A DNA stretch of 64,000 nt, taken from contig NZ_AP025637.1 of the NCBI RefSeq assembly GCF_022846615.1, positions 310,001-374,000 of the forward strand, in the 5' to 3' direction. The stretch's first letter is position 1; each line of letters starts with the position of its first letter. Below are positions 8,811 to 16,488 of this stretch, piece after piece. This stretch comes from Roseomonas fluvialis (GTDB lineage: Bacteria; Pseudomonadota; Alphaproteobacteria; Acetobacterales; Acetobacteraceae). Below the pieces are notes generated by a model, which saw only the letters and a list, made by a program, of their open reading frames with translations, did not search any database and was not told where the DNA came from. Both the position numbers and the translations under genes were made by a program.

Positions 8811-9770
8811 ATGCCCAGCCGTCGAGCCCTGCTCGTCGCGCCTGCGTTGCTCGCCGCCCCTGCGGCGCGCGCGCAACAGCGTCCGTTGCGCATCATCACC
8901 CCCTTCGCCACCGGCGGTTCGACCGACACGCTGGCCCGCCTGGTGGGTGCGCGCATCACCGCGCTGACCGGCCAGGCGGTGGTTGTGGAAGCCCGCCCGG
9001 GCGCGGGCGGCGACCTGGCCATGCAGGCCGGCGCCGCCGCGGAACCGGACGGGCATACGCTGATCCTCGGCAGCGATTCCTCGCTGGTGCGCAACCCGAT
9101 GCTGCGCCGAGGCATCCCCTATGATCCGGAACGCGACTTCGCGCCGATCGCGCGCCTCGTGGTCTCCTGGTACGCCGTCGCGGTGAATGCGGCGCTGCCG
9201 GTGCGCACGCTGGCGGAATTCGTCGCCTGGGCGCGGGCCAATCCGGGGCGGGTGAATTACGGGTCTGCCGGGCCCGGGACGCTCGCGCATGTCATCGGGG
9301 AGATGATGAGCCAGGGCCTTGGCCTCGACATGCAGCACGTGCCCTATCGCGGCGCGAGCCCGGCCCTGCAGGACCTGGTCGCGGGACGATTGCAGTTCTA
9401 CGCGGTCTCGGCCGGCGGGCTGCTGAACCTGTTGCGCGAAGGTACGGTGCGCGTGCTGGCGGTGACCGGGGCCAGCCGGCAGCCGGCGCTGCCCGGCGTG
9501 CCAACCATCGCGGAGGCACGCTTCGCGGAATACGACCATTCGGCCTTCTATTCGCTCTCGGCGCCGGCGCGCGTCGCGCCCCCCTTTGTGGACCAGACCG
9601 GTGCGCTGCTCGGACGCATCATCGCCGAGCCGGATACGGCGGAGCGGCTGCAGGCGTTGGCGCTCGACCCCGCCTTTCTCGGCCCGTCGGAGTTCCGCGC
9701 CTTCCTGGCGGCCGAGCGCGTTCGGTGGCGCGAGATCATCGCCCGCACGGGCCTCAGGCTGGAGGGATGA
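8811..9770 (+). CDS. Bug-family (TTT) periplasmic solute receptor, second copy
   Basis: A 319-residue Bug receptor with a short signal peptide (ending near ARAQQ, residues 20-24). The family landmarks are RIITPFATGGSTDTLAR, VVEARPGAGGDLAM and VPYRGASPALQDLVAG. It differs substantially from the receptor at 7662, so this is not a recent duplication. The start is the ATG at 8811, because GGAGG lies 8 bases upstream; an in-frame ATG at 8793 lacks such a site. The hairpin-rich spacer upstream suggests it is expressed at a different level from the first receptor. Confidence 0.9.
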   Translation: MPSRRALLVAPALLAAPAARAQQRPLRIITPFATGGSTDTLARLVGARITALTGQAVVVEARPGAGGDLAMQAGAAAEPDGHTLILGSDSSLVRNPMLRRGIPYDPERDFAPIARLVVSWYAVAVNAALPVRTLAEFVAWARANPGRVNYGSAGPGTLAHVIGEMMSQGLGLDMQHVPYRGASPALQDLVAGRLQFYAVSAGGLLNLLREGTVRVLAVTGASRQPALPGVPTIAEARFAEYDHSAFYSLSAPARVAPPFVDQTGALLGRIIAEPDTAERLQALALDPAFLGPSEFRAFLAAERVRWREIIARTGLRLEG

Positions 9771-9775
9771 CGCGG

Positions 9776-10375
9776 ATGACTCTGCTGCGATTCGAGGAAT
9801 TCACCGCACGGCCCCGCCGGGCCGCCGCGCTGCAAGGCAAGCTGCGCGATACCCCGGGCGGCCGGCTGTTCGGCCTGTGGCGCGCGCAGATCGGGCCGTC
9901 GATGAACATCGTGACGCGCGCCTCGCTGTGGCCGGGCGAACCGCCCGCGACGCCGGAGGCTGCCGACCCCGACATCGCCGCGCTGCGCAGCCGCACGCTC
10001 ACCATCCTCACCCGCGGCGAGACGCCACCCGACCCCGCGCGCGGCGGCATCGTCACGCATCGCTGGTTCATCCTGCCGGCCGAAAAGGTGGCCGAGATGG
10101 TCGCCATCACCACCGAGGCCTGGGTCGGCTTCGAGGGCGATACCGGCAGCGAGCCGCTCGGCCTGTGGCAGGACCGCGCGGCCGGCGATCCCGCCCATGT
10201 GCTGCTGATGACCTGGTATCCGTCGCTCGCGGGCTGGGAGCAGAGCCGCTTCTGGAACAGCGCCGCCGCCGGCCCGGACCAGGCGCAGCGCGCCAAATGG
10301 GGCGCGCTGTTCGCGCGGCGCCGCGACATGCTGGTCGACACCTGGGTCACCGTGCACGGAGCCGAATCGACATGA
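9776..10375 (+). CDS. NIPSNAP-like hypothetical protein
   Basis: A 199-residue cytoplasmic protein with no signal peptide. It has an alpha-beta pattern with Trp-rich segments (FGLWRAQIGPSMNIVTR, LLMTWYPSLAGWEQSRFW) and ends in RRDMLVDTWV. This layout (dimeric ferredoxin-like strands and a final R-x-x-x-L) is reminiscent of NIPSNAP/EthD-type proteins found in catabolic operons. The start at 9776 is preferred because GGAGG at 9761-9765 is correctly spaced; ATG 9767 would be only one base from it. The function is unknown. Confidence 0.6.
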   Translation: MTLLRFEEFTARPRRAAALQGKLRDTPGGRLFGLWRAQIGPSMNIVTRASLWPGEPPATPEAADPDIAALRSRTLTILTRGETPPDPARGGIVTHRWFILPAEKVAEMVAITTEAWVGFEGDTGSEPLGLWQDRAAGDPAHVLLMTWYPSLAGWEQSRFWNSAAAGPDQAQRAKWGALFARRRDMLVDTWVTVHGAEST

Positions 10376-10758
10376 GCGAGTCCGACATCGCCGCCGCCCG
10401 CGCCGCCATGGATGGCTTCATGGCCGCGCTGAATGCCGAGGATGCGGAGGCCATCCGCACCCGCTGGTTCCACTTCCCGCATGTGCGCTTCCACAGCAGC
10501 CGCGTGACGGTGTTCCAGACGCCGGCGGATTATGCCTCGATCGTGCTGGCGAAGACCGGGCAGGCGGCGGAATGGGCGCGCAGCGCCTGGGACTACGTCG
10601 AATGCGTCGATGCCGGCCCGGGCAAGGTGCATTTCCGCGTGCAGTTCAGCCGCTACCGCAAGGATGGATCGCTGATCGGGTCCTACCGGTCCTTCTATAT
10701 CGTGACGCTCAAGGACGGCCGCTGGGCGATCGAGGGGCGGTCCTCCTGGGCCGAATGA
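10372..10758 (+). CDS. NTF2-like (SnoaL-type) protein
   Basis: A 128-residue protein with the cone-shaped NTF2-like fold pattern. A helical N-terminus (AARAAMDGFMAALNAEDAEA) is followed by the FPHVRF strand, a YRKDGSLIGSYRSFY strand pair and a C-terminal DGRWAIEGRSSWAE. This matches the DUF4440/SnoaL-like families, which act as small isomerases, dehydratases or ligand binders. Its ATG overlaps the stop of the NIPSNAP-like gene (ATGA). It is the last gene of the rightward operon and meets the convergent NHL gene with no gap. Confidence 0.75.
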   Translation: MSESDIAAARAAMDGFMAALNAEDAEAIRTRWFHFPHVRFHSSRVTVFQTPADYASIVLAKTGQAAEWARSAWDYVECVDAGPGKVHFRVQFSRYRKDGSLIGSYRSFYIVTLKDGRWAIEGRSSWAE

Positions 10759-11607
10759 TCACACCGGCACCAGACGCGTCAGTCGCGACGGCGTCTGCTC
10801 GCTGAGGAAGATGCAGCCATCCGGCGCGCGCCACATGCCATGCGCGCCGTTCAGCACCGGCCGGCAGCGCCCCAGGATCGCGCCATTCTTCGACAGCAGT
10901 GACAGTTGCGGCACCTGGTCGGTCACATACAGGCCGCCATCGGGGCCGCCATGGACGCTCATGGGTTTGTGGTTGCCGCGCCAGTCGGCGAGCCAGGCGC
11001 CCTCCGGCGTGAAGACCTGCACGCGGTTGTTCTCGCGGTCGGCCACCGTCACGCGACCATCGGGCAGCACCCAGACGGAATGGGGCGTGGAGAATTCGCC
11101 GGGCCCCGTGCCTTCCCGGCCCCAGCGGCCGAGCGGCGTGCCCTCGGCGCTGAAGCGATGCACGACCGAGGCGGCGTAGCCATCGGCCACGTAGATCGTG
11201 CCGTCCGGCGCGAAGGCCACGTCGCAGGGCGCATTGAAGGGCTCGCCTGGTGCGTGCCGCTTGCCGATGCCGCCCAGCCGCTTGCCCTCGGCGGAGAAGA
11301 TGATGATTTCCTGCGCGTCGCGGTCCACCACGAAGACGCGGCCGTCCGGATGGACCGAGAGCATGTGCCCATCGGCCACCTCCGCCCCGCCCCAGGCGGC
11401 GACGCGCCGTCCATCGGGCGCGAGGACGACGACGGCGGGCCCCTCCGCGTCCGTCATCGGGTCCTGGCGCAACTGGACATAGACGCGGCCCTTCGCGTCG
11501 CAGGCGACATCGGATGGCACGCCCTGGCCGGATGGCACCTCGCCCCACGGGCGTTCAACGCGATAGACCGTCTCGCCAAGGCGGACGCGAAGCTCGTGGC
11601 GGGGCAT
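10759..11607 (-). CDS. NHL-repeat beta-propeller protein
   Basis: A 282-residue protein built of NHL/SMP-30-like repeats. Segments such as PSDVACDAKGRVYV, MLSVHPDGRVFVVDRD, PCDVAFAPDGTIYVADG, PHSVWVLPDGRVTVADRENNRV and PMSVHGGPDGGLYVTD recur about every 45 residues, giving roughly six blades. No signal peptide is apparent, so it is probably cytoplasmic. Proteins of this type include lactonases and peptidylglycine-lyase-like hydrolases. Lying tail-to-tail with the catabolic operon, it could be a sugar-lactonase-like step (inference). Confidence 0.8.
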   Translation of the reverse strand: MPRHELRVRLGETVYRVERPWGEVPSGQGVPSDVACDAKGRVYVQLRQDPMTDAEGPAVVVLAPDGRRVAAWGGAEVADGHMLSVHPDGRVFVVDRDAQEIIIFSAEGKRLGGIGKRHAPGEPFNAPCDVAFAPDGTIYVADGYAASVVHRFSAEGTPLGRWGREGTGPGEFSTPHSVWVLPDGRVTVADRENNRVQVFTPEGAWLADWRGNHKPMSVHGGPDGGLYVTDQVPQLSLLSKNGAILGRCRPVLNGAHGMWRAPDGCIFLSEQTPSRLTRLVPV

Positions 11608-11736
11608 GGGGCACTCCTGCGGCTGCAGGCAGCCTGCCGCCGCACCACAGGCCAGGCAAGCATCGCCCCGCCGCTTGACGCGACGCGGCCGGCTTCCACA
11701 CGGTGGATGCGGCAGCCCGGGGGGCTTCGCTTCGAT

Positions 11737-13560
11737 ATGTCGATCTCTTCCGCGCCGCCGCCCGCGCGCATCGGCATCGGGCTCGTGGTCTTCGCGGCCG
11801 TGATCGTGGCGCTGGCCGACCTGGCGCTTGTCGTGCGGCCCGACGGGATGCTGAAACTGGAACGCCTCGCGGATGCCGATGGCTACCTGCGGCTGCTGCG
11901 CGTGCTGGCGCTGCGCGAGGGCGGCGCCTGGTTCGACGACCTGATGCCCCGCGTGGCCGCGCCCGAGGGCCTGGTCATGCAATGGACGTGACCGCTCGAT
12001 CTGCTGATCCTGCTGCCGGCGCTCGCGGTCGAACGCCTGCTGGGCCTGCCGCCGGCGTCGGCGTTGTTCGTCGTGGGGCTGTTCGTCTCGCCGGTGCTGC
12101 TGGTGGCGGCGGTGGTGGCTGCGGCCTGGGCGGCGCAGGCGGTGTGGCAGGGCGCGGCGCCGTGGTTCGCGGCCCTGCTGCTGGCCATCATGCCGACGGC
12201 GCAGGCCTAAAGCAGCGTCGGGCGGGCGGATCATCACGCGTTGATCCTGCTCGCGATCGTGGTGGCGCTGGGTGCGACGTTGCGCGCCTTCCTGCCGGGT
12301 GCGCGGGCCGGCATGGCGGTCGCTGCGGGGGCGGCCTACGGCTTCGGCCTGTGGGTCGGGCCGGAGGTGGTGCTGGTCGCGGTGCCTGTCCTCGCCACGG
12401 CGGGGATCGTGGCGGTGATCGCACCCGACGGCCGCACCGCGGCGCGCCAGGGATTGCTGGTCGCGTCCGGCATGGCGGCGATGCTGGCGGCGGCGATCGT
12501 GGTGGAGCACGCGCCGGCACAATGGGCGGTGGTCGCGTATGACGTGGTGACGGTGCACCACCTCGTGCTGGCGTTGCTGATGGCGGCAGTCTTCGCGGTG
12601 GCCTGGCAGGCGGGCGCGGCGCCGTGTAGGTGGCGGGTCGTGCTGTCGGGCGGCGCGGGCTTGGTGGCCTTCGCGCTGCTGGTCGCGCTGTATCCCGACA
12701 TGCTGCGTGGGCCGCTCGGTAGCGCGGATGCGCAGGCACTCGCGAGTTTCGTGCCCTTCGTCGAGGAAATCCGCACGCTGCCCCCGCTCGGTCCGGGCAG
12801 CCTGGCCGAACCGATCATCCTGTTCGGCGGCGCGGTGCCGCTCGGGCTTGCCGGGATCTTGCTCGGTGCGCCTGGTTGGTGGCGGGACGGGCGCTGGCCG
12901 GCGGGCATGGTGCTGGCAGGCGCGCTGCTGGTGACGCTGGCGGCGGCCTTCCTGGCGCGACGCTTCGCGCTCGACCTTGCGGCGCCGGCGCCGGTGGCCG
13001 GCGCCGGCGTGGTCGGGCTGCTGGTGCACGCCGCCTGGCCGCGCGCGGCGGTGACGCGCGCGCTGCTCGCTGCCGCGGTGTTCTTCGGCGCACTGGCGCT
13101 GCCCTATGCTGGCCTGGCGCTGCCGCAGGCGCCGCGCCCGGCGGCGCGGGCGGGGGGCTGCGACTGGACAGCGATGGCGCATTGGCTGGACGCCGCGCGC
13201 CCCGCCGTCACGCCGGGCGATCCCGCGCCGATCCTGATGACGGCCGACCTGTTCCATGGCGCCGAGGTCGCGTGGCGCACGCCCTATCGTATCGTGGCGC
13301 TGGCGCATCACCGCGCCGGGCCCGCGATCGCCGACACCGTCGCCGTGCTCGAATCCCCTGATGCCGCGGCGCTCGGCGTGCTCCAGCGGCGCGGGGTGCG
13401 TCTGCTGCTGGCCTGCCCGACCGACCCATGGCCCGCGGCCCGCCGCGGCGCGGTGTCGGAGGCGATCCGCGGCGGCCGCCCGGTGGCGGGCCTGACGCCC
13501 GTGCCGCTGCCCGCGGACCTCGGCGGCTTCCGGCTGTTCGCGGTCGTGGCCGGGCCGTGA
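11737..13560 (+). pseudogene. Membrane glycosyltransferase (GT-C)-like gene with two in-frame stops
   Basis: One continuous reading frame of about 607 codons from ATG 11737 to TGA 13558-13560 is broken by TGA at 11989-11991 and TAA at 12208-12210. The frame is the same before, between and after the stops, and all three parts encode hydrophobic, well-patterned protein. Around the stops the sequence reads EGLVMQWT-stop-PLDLL and PTAQA-stop-SSVGRADHH. In related multi-pass GT-C-like proteins I recall a W-[ST]-R-P/L-D element and an R-x-DHH element at such sites. An arginine codon and a tyrosine codon therefore appear mutated to stops. Without readthrough the product would be only 84 residues. 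Confidence 0.8.
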
Positions 13561-13655
13561 ACACCTTCAGCGCTGGGTGCCGGCGTGGCCGCGCGGCGGT
13601 GCCCACCCGGGCCGGGGCTGCCCGACAGCACGGCCCGGTCGCACCGAAACGGTGT

Positions 13656-13735
13656 GATCGGATTTCGTGCTGTAGACTCAATGGCTTCTGGAGCAAGAAA
13701 TCCGATCGGTCGTTTCCGGTTCATCGGAAACTGCT
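13656..13735. repeat. Inverted-repeat element upstream of the Cys-rich lipoprotein
   Basis: An 11-bp perfect inverted repeat, GATCGGATTTC (13656-13666) and GAAATCCGATC (13697-13707), is separated by 30 bases. It is followed by a second one, GTTTCCG (13712-13718) and CGGAAAC (13725-13731). The segment is markedly less GC-rich than its surroundings. The look (CGGAAACTGCTCTA at its end) is that of dispersed intergenic repeats common in alphaproteobacteria. Only one copy lies in this window, so a regulatory role for the gene at 13803 cannot be excluded. Confidence 0.4.
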
Positions 13736-13802
13736 CTACTCTGGCTTAGACGTCGTGATCGCGACGGCGGCCCCCGCGCCGTCACAACAATGGAGACGCC
13801 CC

Positions 13803-14618
13803 GTGCCGGTCCATGTCCTGTCCTGGCGCCGCACCGCGCCGCTGCTCGCGACCCTCGTGCTGCTCGGTGCCTGCGACCAGGCGGCCGGCATCGCTGGCGG
13901 CGCCGCGAACCAGGCGGCCGGGGTTGCCGGCGGCGCGGCTGGGCGTGCGGCCTCCGGCGCGGTGGCCGGCGCGGTCGGCGGACCGGCAGGCCAGGTGGCC
14001 GGGGCGGCGGCGGGTGCGGCCGCGAGCCCGGCGGCCGCGCAGCTCGCGCAGATGACCGCCGCGGCGGGGCAGAATGCCTGGGATTCCATCGCCGCCACCC
14101 AATTGGCGGCCTGCACCGGCGACGCCGACAAGGACTGCGCCGAGGCCCAGGCCCTGCGTGCGCGCGCGTGTCGGCGCCAGGCGGCCTCGGCGGCGCGGGA
14201 CCAGCGGACGGGGTTGCTCGACTGCGCCGTCTCGGCCGGCCAGGCGGCGCTGGCGGCGGGCGGGGCCAACACCCAGGCGCAGCGCAACGGCTGGCGCGAG
14301 GAGCTGCTCGCCGCGCTGTTCGACCGACGCGCCATCACGCCGCGCGCGGGGATCTGCCCGGACAACGACCTGATGCGCGCCGAGGCCGACACGCTGCTGC
14401 GCGACGCGCCGGGCAATTCCAGCGCCCGGTTCTACGGCGGCAGCGCCCGGCTGGTCGGTGTGTCCGTCTCGTGCGGGGCCGACGACCAGCGTTGCGCCGA
14501 CCTGGCGCAGGCGGTGCGCCTGCTCACGCCGCCGCAGGGCGACCAGCGCTGGCGGGACACGCTCGAAGGCGTGCGCACCCAGCAGCGCGTGGTGGTCGGC
14601 TGCCCGGACGCCGCCTGA
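13803..14618 (+). CDS. Cysteine-rich predicted lipoprotein
   Basis: A 271-residue protein starting at GTG 13803, with GGAG eight bases upstream. It has an N-terminal hydrophobic signal and a lipobox (VLLGAC, Cys at about residue 20). A Gly/Ala-rich low-complexity stretch (about residues 22-75, glycine-zipper-like) follows, then a globular part with eight cysteines spread over about 180 residues. An even cysteine number in an exported protein suggests four disulfide bonds. I do not recognise the family. It is monocistronic, with a convergent Bug gene directly downstream. Confidence 0.7.
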   Translation: MPVHVLSWRRTAPLLATLVLLGACDQAAGIAGGAANQAAGVAGGAAGRAASGAVAGAVGGPAGQVAGAAAGAAASPAAAQLAQMTAAAGQNAWDSIAATQLAACTGDADKDCAEAQALRARACRRQAASAARDQRTGLLDCAVSAGQAALAAGGANTQAQRNGWREELLAALFDRRAITPRAGICPDNDLMRAEADTLLRDAPGNSSARFYGGSARLVGVSVSCGADDQRCADLAQAVRLLTPPQGDQRWRDTLEGVRTQQRVVVGCPDAA

Positions 14619-14630
14619 CGTCGCGCCCGG

Positions 14631-15611
14631 TCAGTCCACGCGCGCGCCAGACGCCCGGATGATCGGCGCGAGGCGCGCTTCCTCCGCCGCGCGGAAATCG
14701 GCGATCTGCTCGGGCGTTGTCGGCCAGGCGGTCGCACCCTGGTCCAGGTAGGCGCGCTTCAATTCCTCGGTCTCGAGCGCGCGCCGCGCCAAGGCCGCGA
14801 TGCGCGCCACCACCGCGGGCGGAATGCCCGCCGGGCCGCATAGGCAGGTCCAGGACGTCATGTCGAAGCCGGGCAGCGTCTCGGCGATGGCGGGGGTGTC
14901 GGGCACCACCGGGCTTCGTGCGAGCGAGGTCACGCCCAGCGCGCGCACCCGCCCCTCCCGCGCCTGCGCCAGCGCGCCGGGGATATTGTCGAAGATCATG
15001 TGCACCCGCCCGGCGATGATGTCGGGATAGGCAGCCGCACTGCCGCGATACGGGACATGTGTGATCTCCACGCCCGCCATGGCGCGGAACAACTCGCCCG
15101 AGATGTGCAGCGTGGTGCCCGACCCGGCCGAGGCATAGCTGTACTTGGCCGGGTTCGCCTTCAGGTGCGCGATCAGCTCGGGCACGTTGCGCGCGGGGAT
15201 ATCGTTGTTCACCACCAGCAGGTTGGGCAGCTGCCACATGCCGGACGCGAAGGTGAAGTCACGATGCGGGTCGAACGGCAGGCGGGCATAGAGCGTCGGC
15301 GCGATGGCATGCGTGGCGATGCCGCCCAGGCCCACCGTGTAGCCATCCGGCGCGGCGGCTGCGATCGCCTGGTTGCCGACGATGCCGCCCGACCCGGTGC
15401 GGTTCTCGACGACGAATTGCTGGCCCGAGAGTTCCGCCATCTTCTGGCAGATCTGGCGCGACAGCGTGTCGGTCGGCCCGCCGGCGGTATAGGGGTTGAT
15501 GTAGCGGACCGGACGCGCCGGCCAGGCCTCCTGCGCGCGGGCCAGGCGCGGGGCGGCGAGCAGACCGGCGGCCGCGACAAGGCTGCGACGGCGGATGGCG
15601 ATCAGCGTCAT
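14631..15611 (-). CDS. Bug-family (TTT) periplasmic solute receptor
   Basis: A 326-residue receptor. It has an N-terminal signal with IRRRSLVAAAGLLAAPRLARAQ, then the Bug landmarks RYINPYTAGGPTDTLSRQ, VVENRTGSGGIVGNQAI and THVPYRGSAAAYPDIIAG. Length is normal. It is transcribed alone on the minus strand, not next to any catabolic or TctAB gene, so the ligand is unknown. Orphan Bug receptors of this kind are typical of genomes with a large expansion of the family. Confidence 0.92.
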   Translation of the reverse strand: MTLIAIRRRSLVAAAGLLAAPRLARAQEAWPARPVRYINPYTAGGPTDTLSRQICQKMAELSGQQFVVENRTGSGGIVGNQAIAAAAPDGYTVGLGGIATHAIAPTLYARLPFDPHRDFTFASGMWQLPNLLVVNNDIPARNVPELIAHLKANPAKYSYASAGSGTTLHISGELFRAMAGVEITHVPYRGSAAAYPDIIAGRVHMIFDNIPGALAQAREGRVRALGVTSLARSPVVPDTPAIAETLPGFDMTSWTCLCGPAGIPPAVVARIAALARRALETEELKRAYLDQGATAWPTTPEQIADFRAAEEARLAPIIRASGARVD

Positions 15612-15938
15612 GCGGAATCCTCCCTGGCGGCCCGCTTTGGTCGGGGCCGCTCGACCGCCAGCCTAGAGCACATGCCGACCGGACGGAATCGTGCAATCCG
15701 GGCGAAGATGCCTGCCAAAACAAGCCGCTAGTGAGGCTGACGCGCGCCAGGGCGAACGGTGCGGTTCCCGGCTGCCGTGCAGCTTTCACGTGGGAATGCC
15801 TGCCCCGAAGCATGGCAGCCGCAGGCGCCCCGCCATGGCCGGGCCGTAGCGGCCGCGGGTTGGCGCTCCCCGTTGCTCGTGCTAACCGCCGCGCGACCGA
15901 CAGGCGCGTCTGCCGCGCCCGCTTCGAAAGGCCCTGAC
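15612..15938. other. Divergent intergenic region, Bug receptor / secB
   Basis: A 327-base spacer between the leftward Bug gene and rightward secB. It should contain both promoters. I see no RNA gene, no long inverted repeat and no convincing reading frame. The stretch near 15690-15735 (GTGCAATCC to AAAACAAGCC) is the least GC-rich and the most likely promoter area. Confidence 0.4.
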
Positions 15939-16436
15939 ATGTCCGAACAGCAGACTCCGCCCGTGAACGGCGGCGCCGCCCCTGCCACCGGCCCGGTGGT
16001 GCTGAACCTGCAGTTCACCAAGGACCTGTCCTTCGAGGTGCCCGGCGCGCCCGAGATCTACCTGACCATGCGCGAGGCGCCGGCGATCAACATCGCCCTC
16101 GATGTCCAGGCGCGCCGGCTGCAGGAAGGCCAGGAGACCTACGAGATCTCCCTGCAGATCCGCGCCGACGCCAAGACCGGTGCGGGCGCGACGGCCTTCA
16201 TCGCCGAGTTGGTCTATTGCGGCATCTTCACCCTGAACGGCGTGCCGGCCGAGATGCTGGAGCCCGTGCTGCTGGTGGAATGCCCGCGCCTGCTGTTCCC
16301 CTTCGCCCGGAACATCCTGGCCGATGTCACGCGCGACGGCGGCTTCCCGCCGGTGCTGCTGGCGCCGATCGACTTCGTGCAGCTGTGGCAGTCGCGCCGC
16401 GGCCAGCCGTCATCCGCATCCGTGGCCAATGCCTGA
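15939..16436 (+). CDS. secB: Protein-export chaperone SecB
   Basis: A 165-residue cytoplasmic homotetrameric chaperone that keeps preproteins unfolded and delivers them to SecA. The central family features are clear: LNLQFTKDLSFEVPGAPE near residue 25, YEISLQIRADAK near residue 67, VYCGIFTL near residue 95, and the ECPRLLFPFARNILADVTRDGGFPP region near residues 115-140. A Pro/Ala-rich N-terminal extension precedes the fold. It is followed 52 bases later by ferrochelatase, in the same direction. Confidence 0.96.
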   Translation: MSEQQTPPVNGGAAPATGPVVLNLQFTKDLSFEVPGAPEIYLTMREAPAINIALDVQARRLQEGQETYEISLQIRADAKTGAGATAFIAELVYCGIFTLNGVPAEMLEPVLLVECPRLLFPFARNILADVTRDGGFPPVLLAPIDFVQLWQSRRGQPSSASVANA

Positions 16437-16488
16437 GGGAACGCGGGGCCTTGATTCGGGCGCGGGGCGGGACATGTGCGGACAGGCC

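Noticed and set aside
11989..11991. TGA in the membrane gene as a selenocysteine codon
   Set aside because: A second stop of another type (TAA) follows 73 codons later in the same frame, the position expected is arginine, and no SECIS-like hairpin was seen after the TGA.
10759..13311. A very long minus-strand open frame extending beyond the NHL gene
   Set aside because: Only the last 283 codons form a recognisable protein. The upstream part is Arg/His/Gln-rich shadow translation of the membrane pseudogene and has no start site of its own.
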